A stretch of 64,000 nt of DNA from Bradyrhizobium sp. 199 (GTDB lineage Bacteria > Pseudomonadota > Alphaproteobacteria > Rhizobiales > Xanthobacteraceae), in contig NZ_JADPJI010000005.1 of NCBI RefSeq assembly GCF_023073355.1, positions 1,054,001 through 1,118,000 of the forward strand, in the 5' to 3' direction. Below the pieces are notes generated by a model that saw only the letters and a program-made list of their open reading frames with translations, did no database searches and was not told where the DNA came from. A program made the position numbers and the translations under genes. Positions 30,389 through 42,011 of the stretch are shown here, in pieces; the first letter of the stretch is position 1; every line of letters begins with the position of its first letter.

Positions 30389-30999
30389 TGTTCACCGGCA
30401 TTGTCACCGATATCGGCGAGATCGTCGGCTTCACGCCGAGGTCGCAGGGGCAGTTGCACCGGCTGCGCATCGCCTGCCGCTATGACCAGACCACCATTGC
30501 CGACGGCGCCTCGATCGCCTGCAACGGCGTCTGCCTGACAGTGGTGGCCTCCGGGGTCGAGGGCAGCAAGACCTGGTTCGACGTCGATGCCGCCGCCGAG
30601 ACGCTGGCGCTGACAACGGCAAAGCGCTGGAATGTCGGCACGCGCCTCAACCTCGAGCGCGCGCTCAAGATCGGCGACGAGCTCGGCGGGCATATCGTCG
30701 CCGGCCACGCCGACGGCGTTGCCACGCTCGTCAGCCGCGAGGATCTACCCGACATGGCGCGGTTCGAGCTCGCGACCACGCGGGAGCTGGCCCGGTTCAT
30801 CGCCACCAAGGGCTCGATCACGCTCGACGGCGTCTCGCTGACGGTCAATACGGTTGCGGACGTGACCTTTTCGGTGCTGATCATCCCGCACACGCTTGAG
30901 GTCACGACCATCGGCGGCTGGAAGGCGGGGACCGAGGTCAATATCGAGGTCGATTTGATGGCCCGTTACGCGGCGCGGCTGACGGAAATGACAGTTTAA
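30388..30999 (+). CDS. ribE: riboflavin synthase subunit alpha
   Basis: This enzyme dismutates two 6,7-dimethyl-8-ribityllumazine molecules to riboflavin. The 203 residues form two duplicated barrel domains, with [20 protein letters not shown] at the N-terminus and GHIVAGHADGVATLVSRED plus SITLDGVSLTVNTVADVTFS in the second. The ATG at 30388 overlaps the ribD TAA by one base. The length is typical for the family. The gene is also called ribC in some naming schemes. Confidence 0.97.
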   Translation: MFTGIVTDIGEIVGFTPRSQGQLHRLRIACRYDQTTIADGASIACNGVCLTVVASGVEGSKTWFDVDAAAETLALTTAKRWNVGTRLNLERALKIGDELGGHIVAGHADGVATLVSREDLPDMARFELATTRELARFIATKGSITLDGVSLTVNTVADVTFSVLIIPHTLEVTTIGGWKAGTEVNIEVDLMARYAARLTEMTV

Positions 31000-31062
31000 A
31001 ACTTGGCTTACCCGCCTGCGGCGACTACATAACGCGCCAACCACTGTGGAACGGATTTGACG

Positions 31063-31554
31063 ATGGCAGACGCGCGGCGCGCACCCCTGAAGGACCAGAC
31101 CGACATTTCCGGCGCGCGCGCGCTAATTGTCGAGGCGCGGTTCTATGACGATCTCCAGGACGCTCTGCTGGACGGCGCCATTGCCGAGCTGAAGGCGGCC
31201 GGCCTGACCTACGACGTCATCACGGTTCCCGGTGCACTGGAGATTCCTGCGGCGATCGCCATCGCGGTCGACGCCGCGGCAGCCAATGGCAAGCCCTATG
31301 ACGCCGCGATCGCGCTCGGCTGCGTGATCCGTGGCGACACCATCCATTTCGAGATCGTCTCGCAGGAATCCTCGCGCGCGCTGATGGACCTGGCGGTGGC
31401 GCGAAAGCTGCCGCTCGGCAACGGCATCCTCACCGTCAACACCGAGGCCCAGGCCTGGGCGCGGGCGCGCGCCAGCGAGCTCAACAAGGGCGGCGATGCC
31501 GCGCGCGCTGCGCTTGCGATGCTGCGCATCAAATGCCGTCTGGCGCAGGCCTGA
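31063..31554 (+). CDS. ribH: 6,7-dimethyl-8-ribityllumazine synthase
   Basis: RibH joins the pyrimidine and butanone-phosphate precursors to lumazine. ATG 31063 gives 163 residues; a TTG at 31057 would add two. Visible motifs include [15 protein letters not shown] near residue 57, [15 protein letters not shown] with the catalytic His, and [15 protein letters not shown]. It lies 63 bases after ribE and 3 bases before nusB, completing the riboflavin genes. The position before nusB is widely conserved. Confidence 0.97.
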   Translation: MADARRAPLKDQTDISGARALIVEARFYDDLQDALLDGAIAELKAAGLTYDVITVPGALEIPAAIAIAVDAAAANGKPYDAAIALGCVIRGDTIHFEIVSQESSRALMDLAVARKLPLGNGILTVNTEAQAWARARASELNKGGDAARAALAMLRIKCRLAQA

Positions 31555-31557
31555 GAC

Positions 31558-32055
31558 ATGGCCGACAACACCAAAAAGCCGGCAGGTGCTGCCGAGAAGA
31601 AGGCGAACCGGCGTGGTGCGGCGCGGCTCGCGGCCGTGCAGGCGCTGTACCAGATGGATATCGCGGGTGCCGGCATCAACGACATCTTTGCCGAGTTCGA
31701 GAGCCATTGGCTCGGCAACGAGGTCGAGGGCGACACTTACCTTCCGGCGGAAGCCGCGTTCTTCCGCGACGTCGTCTCGGGCGTCGTGCGCGACCAGAAG
31801 AAGCTCGATCCCCTGATCGACGAGGCGCTGTCGAAGGGCTGGCCCTTGAAGCGGATCGAAGCGATCCTGCGCGCGGTGCTGCGGGCGGGGGCCTACGAAC
31901 TGGAGCACCGCAAGGACGTGCCGGGCCGCGTCGTCGTCTCCGAATATGTCGACGTCGCCAACGCCTTCGTCGACCGCGAGGAGACCGGCATGGTCAACGC
32001 GGTGCTCGACCAGATCGGCCGCCAGTTTCGCGGCGACGAGTTCGGGCGGGGATAG
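31558..32055 (+). CDS. nusB: transcription antitermination factor NusB
   Basis: NusB binds boxA RNA with NusE (S10) and supports antitermination of rRNA operons. The 165 residues are mostly helical, with RRGAARLAAVQALYQMDIAG near the N-terminus and PLKRIEAILRAVLRAGAYEL near residue 100, followed by EYVDVANAFVDREETGMVNA. The start at 31558 is three bases after the ribH stop. The protein has an Ala/Lys-rich N-terminal extension typical of rhizobial homologues. Confidence 0.96.
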   Translation: MADNTKKPAGAAEKKANRRGAARLAAVQALYQMDIAGAGINDIFAEFESHWLGNEVEGDTYLPAEAAFFRDVVSGVVRDQKKLDPLIDEALSKGWPLKRIEAILRAVLRAGAYELEHRKDVPGRVVVSEYVDVANAFVDREETGMVNAVLDQIGRQFRGDEFGRG

Positions 32056-32104
32056 GACGAGACGCAGGGCGGTGAACTGATGCAACGCAGCTGCCCCATT
32101 TTCC

Positions 32105-32207
32105 GCCGTCATCACCCGCGAAAGCGGGTGATCCAGTACGCCGCGGCCGATCGATTTCACGTGACTGTCTCTGGAATACCGGATCGCGCGGTCAAGCCGG
32201 GCGATGA
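32105..32207. repeat. intergenic palindromic repeat (CCGTCATCACCCGCGAAAGC type)
   Basis: The 32105-32207 stretch contains a hairpin CACCCGCGAAAGCGGGTG inside a larger inverted unit that ends GATCGCGCGGTCAAGCCGGG and CGATGA. It is related in layout to the elements at 23650 and 59345. It fills the spacer between nusB and thiL. Confidence 0.75.
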
Positions 32208-32222
32208 GAGTGGGGTTAGCTA

Positions 32223-33221
32223 GTGGCAGACCCGCAAAACCCCTCCGCCGAAGACTCCCTCATCGCGCGCTATTTCAAGCCGCTGGTGACCGATCCCGGT
32301 GCGTTCGGTCTGGTTGATGACGCCGCGGTGCTGTCGTCATCCGGCGACGACATCGTCGTCACCACCGATGCCGTCGTCGAGGGCGTGCATTATCTCGCCG
32401 ACGATCCCCCTGACACCATCGCGCGCAAGGCGCTGCGGGTGAACCTGTCCGATCTCGCCGCCAAGGGCGCGAGGCCTGCCGGCTTCGTGCTGACGCTTGC
32501 GCTGCGCAGCAAGGAGGACGCCTGGCTGCGGCCCTTTGCGGACGCGCTGGGCGAGGACGCGAAGGAATTCGCTTGTCCGCTGCTCGGCGGTGACACGGTG
32601 TCGACGCCGGGCCCGCAGATGATCTCGATCACCGCCTTTGGCCGCGTCCCGCAGGGGCGGATGGTCGGCCGTACCGGCGCCAGGGCAGGCGATCGCATCC
32701 TGGTGACGGGCACGATCGGCGATGCTGCGCTTGGCCTCGCGGTGCTCACAGGCGGCGCGGCTGCGGCCGCACTCGCGACCGATCCCGCAGCAAGGGACGC
32801 CCTGATCTCGCGCTACCGCGTGCCGCAGCCGCGCAATGTGCTGGCAAGGGGCGTGCGCGATCATGCGACCGCAGCGATGGACGTCTCCGACGGGCTCGCC
32901 GGCGATCTGGTGAAGCTCTGCGCAGCGTCCGGTGTTTCGGCCACCGTCGACGTCGCAAGCGTGCCGCTTTCAGCCGCGGCGGCGGGCCTGGTCGCCCGCA
33001 AGATCGTTTGCGTTGAGACGCTGCTTGCCGGGGGCGACGATTACGAGGTGCTGTGCAGCGTCCCGCCGGCGCAAGCCGATGCACTGATTGCCGCGGGGCG
33101 GGCGGCCGGCCTTGCCGTCACGGCGATCGGCACCATCGTCGCGGGGACGGACAGGCCGCGCTTCCTGGACCGGCAGGGCCAGGAATTGGCCTTGACGAGG
33201 CTGTCCTACAGCCACTTCTAG
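32223..33221 (+). CDS. thiL: thiamine-monophosphate kinase
   Basis: ThiL phosphorylates thiamine monophosphate to the active diphosphate with ATP. GTG 32223 gives 332 residues that open MADPQNPSAEDSLIARYFKP. The AIR-synthase/ThiL fold is shown by GLVDDAAVLSSSGDDIVVTT, the metal and nucleotide motif VEGVHYLADDPPDTIARKAL, LGGDTVSTPGPQMISITAFG and MDVSDGLAGDLVKLC. The length is normal. It is separated from nusB by a palindromic repeat and followed by two short hairpins. Confidence 0.95.
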   Translation: MADPQNPSAEDSLIARYFKPLVTDPGAFGLVDDAAVLSSSGDDIVVTTDAVVEGVHYLADDPPDTIARKALRVNLSDLAAKGARPAGFVLTLALRSKEDAWLRPFADALGEDAKEFACPLLGGDTVSTPGPQMISITAFGRVPQGRMVGRTGARAGDRILVTGTIGDAALGLAVLTGGAAAAALATDPAARDALISRYRVPQPRNVLARGVRDHATAAMDVSDGLAGDLVKLCAASGVSATVDVASVPLSAAAAGLVARKIVCVETLLAGGDDYEVLCSVPPAQADALIAAGRAAGLAVTAIGTIVAGTDRPRFLDRQGQELALTRLSYSHF

Positions 33222-33347
33222 GAATTACTCCAAACCGGCATCTCAGTTCTTGGCACCTGGTGCTAAATACCTGCCGAGATCGGCGTTTTCGGCCTTATCC
33301 GGCGTTGCACCCTCAATTTGATTTTGGCAAGCTTGCGACCGACTAAG

Positions 33348-33368
33348 GCCGCCTTTGGGCGGCTTTGT
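33348..33368 (+). terminator. possible terminator between thiL and hppA
   Basis: GCCGCC (33348-33353), loop TTTG, GGCGGC (33358-33363) and TTTGTT form a short hairpin with a T-rich tail. A weaker hairpin GCCGAGATCGGC with GTTTT lies at 33273-33288. Either could end thiL transcripts or sit in the hppA leader. The 33222-33446 spacer holds no gene. Confidence 0.4.
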
Positions 33369-33446
33369 TCGAAATCAAGGCGCCGCACCGCACGACGGTC
33401 AACAAAAGGCGCCGGGGGTACATCAAGGATCTGAGGCAAAAATCAC

Positions 33447-35567
<2,121 letters not shown>

Positions 35568-35590
35568 GCGGCGGAGACGACACAAGACCA

Positions 35591-35621
35591 AAACCCCGCG
35601 GCGAAAGCCGCGGGGTTTTTT
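35591..35621 (+). terminator. rho-independent terminator after hppA
   Basis: CCCCGCGGC, loop GAAA, then GCCGCGGGG (35594-35615) followed by TTTTTT, with AAAA before the stem. The perfect 9-bp stem 24 bases after hppA is a textbook intrinsic terminator. The A-run makes it potentially bidirectional towards the convergent gene ending at 35676. Confidence 0.9.
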
Positions 35622-35675
35622 GTCAGGGGGCAGCGCAGTCCGGCTGCACGACGAACAGGGTTCGGCGGTCGAGCC

Positions 35676-36095
35676 TCAGGCTTTCGGCTCTGATCCGCCC
35701 TCGGCTCTTTGCGCGAATACCTCCTTGGCTGCGAACAGGCCGTTGAGGGCAGCCGGGAAGCCGGCATAGACGGCCATCTGCATGAGGATCTCGATAATCT
35801 CCTCTCGGCCGAGCCCCACATTCAGACCTGCCTCGATATGCACCTTAAGCTGAGGTGTGGCGTTCCCCATGGCCGCGAGTGCTGCGATGGTTGCGATTTC
35901 GCGCGAACGGATGTCGAGTCCGGGCCGTGAGTAGATGTCGCCAAATGGAAATTCGAATACGTAGGTGGCGAAGTCTGGGGCGATGTCACCAAGCGCCGCC
36001 ACGACCTTATGGCCCGCCTCTCCGTCGATCTCAGCGAGTGCGCGGCGACCGCGCTCCAACCGGCTTTCGCCGGCGTTCGGCAAGTGTTGCATCAT
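35676..36095 (-). CDS. carboxymuconolactone decarboxylase family protein
   Basis: The 139 residues carry the CMD fold: EFPFGDIYSRPGLDIRSREI, then ATIAALAAMGNATPQLKVHI and EAGLNVGLGREEIIEILMQM, followed by AVYAGFPAALNGL. The CxxC of AhpD-like members is absent, so it belongs to the gamma-carboxymuconolactone decarboxylase type. The gene starts with ATG 36095 (AAGGA upstream) and overlaps the 3' end of the merR gene by 65 bases. The pair is an operon in which the MerR protein probably controls the enzyme. The substrate is unknown. Confidence 0.88.
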   Translation of the reverse strand: MMQHLPNAGESRLERGRRALAEIDGEAGHKVVAALGDIAPDFATYVFEFPFGDIYSRPGLDIRSREIATIAALAAMGNATPQLKVHIEAGLNVGLGREEIIEILMQMAVYAGFPAALNGLFAAKEVFAQRAEGGSEPKA

Positions 36096-36459
36096 AATCC
36101 TTCATCCTCTGTTCCGTTTCGGCATAACCGCCGATCTTGGTGTCGAGGACGAGAAGACAGGCATTCAGTTCGTCGACGTGGGCACGCACGCTTTCGCGGT
36201 GTCGCTCCAGCAGCGCGCGGCGTTCGGCCTCAGTGCCGCTGCCGCGATCCCGGAGATCCGCATAAAGCAGCATGTCCCGGATCGGCATGCCGGTTGTCTT
36301 CAGGCGGCCGAGAAACTCGATCCAGACCAGGATCGAGCCATCGTAGTCACGTCGGCTGGATCGATCCCGGTCGGCGTAAGGCAACAGTCCGATCCGCTCG
36401 TAGTAGCGGATCGTATGGGCCGTCAGTACGGAACGCTTGGCGAGTTCGCCGATCTTCAT
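36031..36459 (-). CDS. MerR family transcriptional regulator
   Basis: This 142-residue regulator has an N-terminal MerR helix-turn-helix and wing (MKIGELAKRSVLTAHTIRYY, ERIGLLPYADRDRSSRRDYD) and a dimerisation coiled coil near residues 78-120 (AERRALLERHRESVRAHVDE). It lacks the Cys cluster of metal-sensing members, so it more likely responds to an organic or redox signal. It is the first gene of a two-gene operon with the carboxymuconolactone decarboxylase, into whose start it overlaps. Confidence 0.9.
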   Translation of the reverse strand: MKIGELAKRSVLTAHTIRYYERIGLLPYADRDRSSRRDYDGSILVWIEFLGRLKTTGMPIRDMLLYADLRDRGSGTEAERRALLERHRESVRAHVDELNACLLVLDTKIGGYAETEQRMKDYDATLAERRRKPVGARSPRTR

Positions 36460-36595
36460 GCCTGTCTCTCATCACGACGCACGCAAACTACGAGTTTGAG
36501 CGCGCTCTAAGTCAAGAGACATTTGGGCCGAAACTGTGCGAGCGTCGCGTCGCTTTCGGCCGGCACGTCCTGTCGGCATGTGGCGGGCCAGCGAC

Positions 36596-37609
36596 CTACT
36601 GCACGTCCATCTGCAATCCTTCCTTCTGGATGATGCCGGCGAATTTCTTCGTCTCGGCATCCACGAAGGCGGCGAACTGCTCCGGGCTGCCGTAGTCGGG
36701 ACGGGCGCCCATGGCGGTGATCTGCTTCTTGACGTCGTCGCGCTCCAGCATCGCCTTGATCTGGAGATTGAGCGCGCTGAGCACCTCGGGTGAGACGCCC
36801 TTCGGCAGGAACACCGAGAACCACGACGAGACGTCGAAAGCCGCGAGCTCCGGCGCGCTCTCGCGCATGGTCGGCAGGTCTTTCGCGAGATCGCTGCGCT
36901 CGGTGGTGGTGACGCACAGACCGTTGAGCGTGCCGCTCTGCACCTGCGGCAGGCTCGGATAGAGATTGTCGAACAGGATCTGGATGTCGCCGGCGAGCGC
37001 GGCCTGAAGCGCGGGACCTGCGCCGCGGAACGGAATGTGGGTCATCTTCAGTCCGGTGAGCTGGAGAAACCAGGCGCCGGTGAGGTGAGGGCTCTGGCCG
37101 ACCCCGGAGGAGGCGTAGCTGAGCTTGTCCGGATTGGCCTTGAGATAGGCGATCAGCTCGGCGATCGACTTGATGCCGGTCTTCGGATGTGCCGAGACGA
37201 TGTTCGGGATCCGGATCATGTTGGAGACGGGCTGAAGCTGGTCCGGCTTGTAGGTGAGATTCTTGAAGATGCTGTAGGCGATGGCGTTTGGACCCGGATT
37301 GCCGACCAGGATGGTGTGGCCATCAGGCTTGGCGCGGACTGCCTCGGCGGTGCCGATGGTGCCGCCGCCGCCTGAGCGATTCTCCACGACGGCCGTCCCG
37401 CCCCATGCGGTCTGCAGATGCGCGGCCAGGAGCCGGCCCATGACGTCGGTCGAGCCGCCGGCCGCGGCTGGCACAATGAGACGAACGGTCTCGGTGGGCT
37501 TCCAGTCTGCAAGGCTCGATCGCGGCAGGATCGCTGCGGCCGTAAGGGCGGCAGCACCGGTGAGCACGCGACGGCGGGACAACAAAGTGTTCTGACGTTT
37601 CCTGGACAC
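36596..37609 (-). CDS. Bug/TctC family substrate-binding protein with Tat signal
   Basis: These periplasmic binding proteins serve tripartite tricarboxylate-type transporters. GTG 37609, with GGGAGTGG upstream, gives 337 residues. The N-terminus SRRRVLTGAAALTAAAILP has a twin-arginine motif, so Tat export is likely, with cleavage before DWKPTETVRL. Family signatures are VRLIVPAAAGGSTDVMGRLL, VENRSGGGGTIGTAEAV, and YASSGVGQSPHLTGAWF. No TctAB membrane genes are adjacent, which is common for this large family. The ligand is unknown. Confidence 0.9.
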   Translation of the reverse strand: MSRKRQNTLLSRRRVLTGAAALTAAAILPRSSLADWKPTETVRLIVPAAAGGSTDVMGRLLAAHLQTAWGGTAVVENRSGGGGTIGTAEAVRAKPDGHTILVGNPGPNAIAYSIFKNLTYKPDQLQPVSNMIRIPNIVSAHPKTGIKSIAELIAYLKANPDKLSYASSGVGQSPHLTGAWFLQLTGLKMTHIPFRGAGPALQAALAGDIQILFDNLYPSLPQVQSGTLNGLCVTTTERSDLAKDLPTMRESAPELAAFDVSSWFSVFLPKGVSPEVLSALNLQIKAMLERDDVKKQITAMGARPDYGSPEQFAAFVDAETKKFAGIIQKEGLQMDVQ

Positions 37610-37824
37610 GAATCCACTCCCCAGCTTTTTGCTTTGGAGGGAGCGTAGGGAACACGGCTTGCGACGGCAAGTCGCACGCCGCGGCAAAGGCCGCGCGAAG
37701 GGCGGCACGACGCCGCAGGTGAAGGCCAATTACCATCGGGTGGAATTGGAACGGGCCTCCAGCTTCTCTTCGCGCATCTTTTTTGCGCGAAGCTGTATTC
37801 ACGTCCCTCGAACGCTCTGCGCGC

Positions 37825-38310
37825 TCAGTTAAAGCTGAGCAGCTTGAATAGCGGCGTGAGGTAGCTCATTTCCTGACCCGATGTCGGCGTGGTGCGGCTG
37901 ATGAAGTCGAAGATCTTGCCATCCTGCAGACCGTAGTTGGCGAGACGCCGCACGCGCCGGTTCTTGTCGAAATAGATCGCGATCACGCGCTGGTCGACCA
38001 CCTTCTGGTTCATGAAGGCGACCATGCGCTCCGAGCGCTGCGAGATGTAGTAGAACACCTCGCCATCGAGGGTCGCGACCGTCGAGGGCGTGCCCATCAC
38101 GATCAGCACCTGGTCCTGGCTCGCGCCGATCGGGATCTGCTCGAGCGCGCCGGGCGGCAGGATGTAACCCTTCTGGAACTGCTCGCCGGTGCAGCCCGCG
38201 AGCGCCGCACCGATCAGGGTGACCGCGGCGAGCATGCGCAAGCCGCGCCAGCGTGCATGAAGGCCGCGCCGCTTGTCAGCGCGGAGGCTGGTCTGGTTCG
38301 TTGTGGTCAT
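37825..38310 (-). CDS. bamE: outer membrane protein assembly factor BamE
   Basis: BamE is a lipoprotein of the BAM complex, which inserts beta-barrels in the outer membrane. ATG 38310 gives 161 residues. A long basic N-terminal stretch leads to the signal and lipobox LIGAALAGCTGEQF, where the Cys would be lipidated. The SmpA/OmlA domain follows: KGYILPPGALEQIPIGASQD, QVLIVMGTPSTVATLDGEVF and YYISQRSERM. The ORF could start at 38409, but that region has no signal-like N-terminus. It is divergent from the bc1 chaperone gene at 38409. Confidence 0.92.
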   Translation of the reverse strand: MTTTNQTSLRADKRRGLHARWRGLRMLAAVTLIGAALAGCTGEQFQKGYILPPGALEQIPIGASQDQVLIVMGTPSTVATLDGEVFYYISQRSERMVAFMNQKVVDQRVIAIYFDKNRRVRRLANYGLQDGKIFDFISRTTPTSGQEMSYLTPLFKLLSFN

Positions 38311-38408
38311 AGCGGAACTGATTCCGTCCCCTTGCGTCGCGCGAGGCGCTGAAGTACCGGGCGGAGGCTCTGAATGCAACACACGCACGCCCGCTTGCGG
38401 AAACCACA

Positions 38409-38960
38409 ATGCCTTGGCCGTTCAATCACTTCAGGAAACCCCGGCTAACCCCGGCCGGCACCATTGAAGCCATCTATGGCATGATCGTGACGCAGGCGCG
38501 AGAACCCATATTTTACCGCGACTTGGGCGTGCCCGACACGGTTAACGGGCGTTTCGACCTGTTGCTGCTGCATCTCTGGCTGCTACTGCGCCGCCTGCGC
38601 ACGTTCCAAAGCGCCACGGAGCTGTCCCAGGCGCTGTTCGACCGATTCTGCGAGGATATGGACGACAATTTGCGCGAGATGGGGGTGGGCGACCAGACCG
38701 TGCCGAAGCGGATGCGGGCCTTCGGCGAGGCCTTTTACGGCCGCGTCCAGGCCTATGACCAGGCCATGGAGGCCGGCGGCGAGGCTCTGGCAGAGGCGAT
38801 CTGCAAGAATATCTTGAATGGGACTGGCGCGGATCAGGCGCAGCGGCTTGCGGCCTATGCCCGGGCCAGCGAGGCCGATCTCGGCCGGGCCGATGAGGCT
38901 GCGCTGCTGCTCGCCTCCTTCAGGTTTCCTCCAGCGCTCCCCGAGGATGTCACGCCATGA
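38409..38960 (+). CDS. ubiquinol-cytochrome c chaperone family protein (CBP3-like)
   Basis: The 183 residues contain the CBP3/UPF0174 chaperone domain: AIYGMIVTQAREPIFYRDLG, VPDTVNGRFDLLLLHLWLLL and RMRAFGEAFYGRVQAYDQAM. In mitochondria, CBP3 helps assemble cytochrome b; bacterial members are thought to act likewise on the bc1 complex. The start at 38409 is divergent from bamE, and the stop overlaps the next gene by four bases (ATGA). Confidence 0.9.
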   Translation: MPWPFNHFRKPRLTPAGTIEAIYGMIVTQAREPIFYRDLGVPDTVNGRFDLLLLHLWLLLRRLRTFQSATELSQALFDRFCEDMDDNLREMGVGDQTVPKRMRAFGEAFYGRVQAYDQAMEAGGEALAEAICKNILNGTGADQAQRLAAYARASEADLGRADEAALLLASFRFPPALPEDVTP

Positions 38961-39541
38961 GCCGACCGAATGCCGAATCCCGGCCTGATCCCTGGCGGTC
39001 CCCCGTCATCGTCGCGCAGATCCCCGACACCGGGCTGCATCGCAAGCTCGAGGCCTCGGCCGCCGAGCGGCAGGCCATCGCCGAGGTCGGCGGCTTGCGC
39101 GAGGTCCTGTCTGCCCAGGCCGACTTCGACGTCGTGCCCAAGAGCGGCGGCCGGGTCCAGGTCACGGGGTACATTCGCGCCCGGATCGGCCAGACCTGCG
39201 TGGTCACCCTCGATCCCATCGAGAGCGAGATCGAGGAGCAGGTGGACCTGGTGTTCGCTCCCGAGGCCGAGGTTCGGAAGATGGCGGACCTGATCGAGGA
39301 GGGGCGGGACGATGAGGAGCCGCCGGACGTGATCGATCCGCTGGAGCCGATCATCAACGGCATCATCGACCTCGGCCGGATCGCCACCGATGCCCTGTTC
39401 CTGGCGGTTGACCCCTATCCGCGCAAGGAGGGGGCCGTGTTCGAGCACGAGATCACGGCGCCCGATCCGGAGGACCATCCCTTCGCGGCGCTCAAGGCGC
39501 TCCAGGACAATGCCAGGAAGGGCAGGAAGAAAGGCAAATAG
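38957..39541 (+). CDS. YceD/DUF177 family protein
   Basis: The 194-residue YceD-family protein (large-subunit rRNA accumulation) starts by overlapping the stop of the chaperone gene. The region VTGYIRARIGQTCVVTLDPI resembles the conserved domain core, and PLEPIINGIIDLGRIATDAL, then FLAVDPYPRKEGAVFE, the C-terminal part. The tail is Lys-rich. In many bacteria yceD precedes rpmF and plsX; here plsX follows without rpmF between. Confidence 0.85.
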   Translation: MSRPNAESRPDPWRSPVIVAQIPDTGLHRKLEASAAERQAIAEVGGLREVLSAQADFDVVPKSGGRVQVTGYIRARIGQTCVVTLDPIESEIEEQVDLVFAPEAEVRKMADLIEEGRDDEEPPDVIDPLEPIINGIIDLGRIATDALFLAVDPYPRKEGAVFEHEITAPDPEDHPFAALKALQDNARKGRKKGK

Positions 39542-39839
39542 CTGGGCATTCCCTGTTCAGGCCACTTGCCAGCGCGTGTGAGGGGATTGCGGGAGTGGTT
39601 TGAGAGGCTGATTTATCTATTTGATTTTGTACGTTCCTGAAAAATCCCCCTGTCCGCCCCCGGATCGGCCCGGATACAAAAGCCTGGGGGCAAGAGGTTG
39701 TTTCGGGATAACAAAACGCTATTGTCGCGCCCCGGTCCGGGCGCGGCGTGGCGCCTGACCGGTCGCCATGTCCATGGCGAACCCATTCTGCGGCCCCGCT
39801 CGTTCAAGACCGCACCAGACCAGGTTTTCCAGGACTTTT

Positions 39840-40901
39840 ATGCCAAGCAAGGTTCGCATTGCGCTTGACGCCATGGGGGGCGACGCCGGCGCCGCCGTGG
39901 TCATTCCGGGCGCCGCCATCTCACTTGGCAGGCATCGCGACACCGAATTCCTGCTGGTCGGCGACCGCGCCAGGATCGAGCCCGAGCTCGACCGGTATCC
40001 TGAGCTCAAGGCCGCCGCGAAGATCATCCATACCGAGGTTGCCGTCAGTGGTTCGGACAAGCCGAGCCAGGCGCTGCGGCGCGGCCGCAGGACGTCCTCG
40101 ATGTGGCTTGCCATCGACGCGGTGAAGAAGGGGGATGCCGATGTCGCAGTCTCCGCCGGAAACACCGGCGCGCTGATGGCGATGTCGCGCTTCCATTTGC
40201 GCACGCTGAAGGGGATCGACCGCCCGGCGATTGCGGGGTTATGGCCGACGAAGCGCGGCGAGTCAGCCGTGCTCGACCTTGGCGCCACCATCGGCGGCGA
40301 CGCGCACCATCTGGTGGCGCTCGCACTGATGGGCGCGGCGATGACGAGCGTGCTGTTCGACAAGAAGCGGCCCACGGTCGGACTCCTCAATATCGGAACC
40401 GAAGAGATCAAGGGGCACGAGGAAATCCGCGAGGCCGGGGAAATCCTGCGTGCCAGAAACCTGCCGGAGCTCGACTATATCGGCTTCGTCGAAGGGGACG
40501 GTATCGGCAAGGGACTGGCCGACGTCATCGTGACCGAAGGTTACAGCGGCAACATCGCGCTGAAGGCCGCCGAGGGAACCGCCCGGCAGATGGCCGAATT
40601 GCTCCGCGACGAGATGAAGCGGACCTGGCTGTCCAAGCTCGGCTATCTCTTTGCGCGCGGCGCCTTCCAGGCCCTGCGCGACAAGATGGACCCGAACAAG
40701 TCCAATGGCGGCGTGTTCCTGGGTCTGAACGGATTGGTGGTGAAGAGCCACGGCGGAACCGGCGCCGAAGGCTTTGCCTATGCGATCGATGTTGGCTATG
40801 AGATGGCTCACTACGATCTCCTGAACAAGATCAATCAGATGCTCAACCGCGAGGGTGGTGCACTCAATTCCGTGCAGGCCGCGCAGGAGGCTGTTTCGTG
40901 A
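39840..40901 (+). CDS. plsX: phosphate acyltransferase PlsX
   Basis: PlsX makes acyl-phosphate from acyl-ACP for phosphatidic acid synthesis. ATG 39840 gives 353 residues starting [20 protein letters not shown]. Other family blocks are [59 protein letters not shown] and [19 protein letters not shown]. Its GTGA stop overlaps the fabH start. The 39542-39839 spacer upstream has no gene that I can support and should hold the promoter. Confidence 0.97.
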   Translation: MPSKVRIALDAMGGDAGAAVVIPGAAISLGRHRDTEFLLVGDRARIEPELDRYPELKAAAKIIHTEVAVSGSDKPSQALRRGRRTSSMWLAIDAVKKGDADVAVSAGNTGALMAMSRFHLRTLKGIDRPAIAGLWPTKRGESAVLDLGATIGGDAHHLVALALMGAAMTSVLFDKKRPTVGLLNIGTEEIKGHEEIREAGEILRARNLPELDYIGFVEGDGIGKGLADVIVTEGYSGNIALKAAEGTARQMAELLRDEMKRTWLSKLGYLFARGAFQALRDKMDPNKSNGGVFLGLNGLVVKSHGGTGAEGFAYAIDVGYEMAHYDLLNKINQMLNREGGALNSVQAAQEAVS

Positions 40902-41878
40902 CTCAAATTCGTTCGGTCGTGCTCGGCTGCGGCTCCTATCTGCCGGAGCAGGTGGTGACCAACGCCCAATTGGCGGCGCGTATCGATACCTCGGACGAGT
41001 GGATCGTTCAGCGCACCGGCATTCGCGAGCGGCACATTGCGGCCGAGGGCGAGTTCACGTCTCATCTGGCGATCAAGGCGGCGCAGGCCGCGCTCAGCGA
41101 TGCCGGCCTGGACGCGCAGTCGATCGACCTCATCGTGCTGGCGACCTCGACGCCGGACAACACCTTTCCCGCCACCGCCGTCGCCGTGCAGAACGCGCTC
41201 GGCATCAATCACGGCGCGGCCTTCGACCTGCAGGCGGTGTGCTCGGGCTTCGTGTTCGCGCTCGCCACCGCCGACAATTTCCTGCGCACCGGCGCCTTCA
41301 AGCGCGCGCTGGTGATCGGCGCCGAGACCTTCTCGCGCATCCTCGACTGGAACGACCGCGGCACCTGCGTGCTGTTCGGCGACGGTGCCGGCGCGGTGGT
41401 GCTCGAGGCGCAGGAGCAGCCGGGCAATGCGGCGACCGACCGCGGCGTCGTCACCACGCATTTGCGCTCCGACGGCCGCCACAAGGCAAAGCTGTTCGTC
41501 GATGGCGGCCCGTCCTCGACCCAGACCGTCGGCCATCTGCGCATGGAGGGCCGCGAGGTCTTCAAGCATGCGGTCGGCATGATCACCGACGTCATCGTCG
41601 ACGCCTTCAAGGCCTCCGGGCTCAATGCGGACAGCATCGACTGGTTCGTGCCGCACCAGGCCAACAAGCGAATCATCGATGCGTCCGCGCACAAGCTCCA
41701 TATCGCGCCGGAGAAGGTTGTGCTGACGGTGGACCGTCACGGCAACACCTCGGCCGCCTCGATTCCGCTGGCTCTCTCGGTGGCGCGCAAGGACGGCCGG
41801 ATCAAGAAGGGCGATATGATTCTGCTGGAAGCGATGGGCGGCGGCTTCACCTGGGGCTCCGCGCTCGTGCGCTGGTAG
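40898..41878 (+). CDS. fabH: 3-oxoacyl-ACP synthase III
   Basis: FabH starts fatty-acid synthesis by condensing acetyl-CoA with malonyl-ACP. GTG 40898, with GCAGGAGG upstream, gives 326 residues. The catalytic Cys lies in [19 protein letters not shown]. The His and Asn of the triad lie in [19 protein letters not shown] and [20 protein letters not shown]. It overlaps plsX (GTGA), which is the classic plsX-fabH pair linking phospholipid and fatty-acid synthesis. Confidence 0.97.
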   Translation: MTQIRSVVLGCGSYLPEQVVTNAQLAARIDTSDEWIVQRTGIRERHIAAEGEFTSHLAIKAAQAALSDAGLDAQSIDLIVLATSTPDNTFPATAVAVQNALGINHGAAFDLQAVCSGFVFALATADNFLRTGAFKRALVIGAETFSRILDWNDRGTCVLFGDGAGAVVLEAQEQPGNAATDRGVVTTHLRSDGRHKAKLFVDGGPSSTQTVGHLRMEGREVFKHAVGMITDVIVDAFKASGLNADSIDWFVPHQANKRIIDASAHKLHIAPEKVVLTVDRHGNTSAASIPLALSVARKDGRIKKGDMILLEAMGGGFTWGSALVRW

Positions 41879-42011
41879 AGCCACAGTCGATAAAAATTTA
41901 CCGAATCAGCGCCGATTATCGATGCGCCTGCATTGATGAGCGCTGTTGACCGCCGTATCGTAACCTCATAATTTCAGACAACAATTGTTCGCCGTGATGT
42001 GGGGCAGGGCG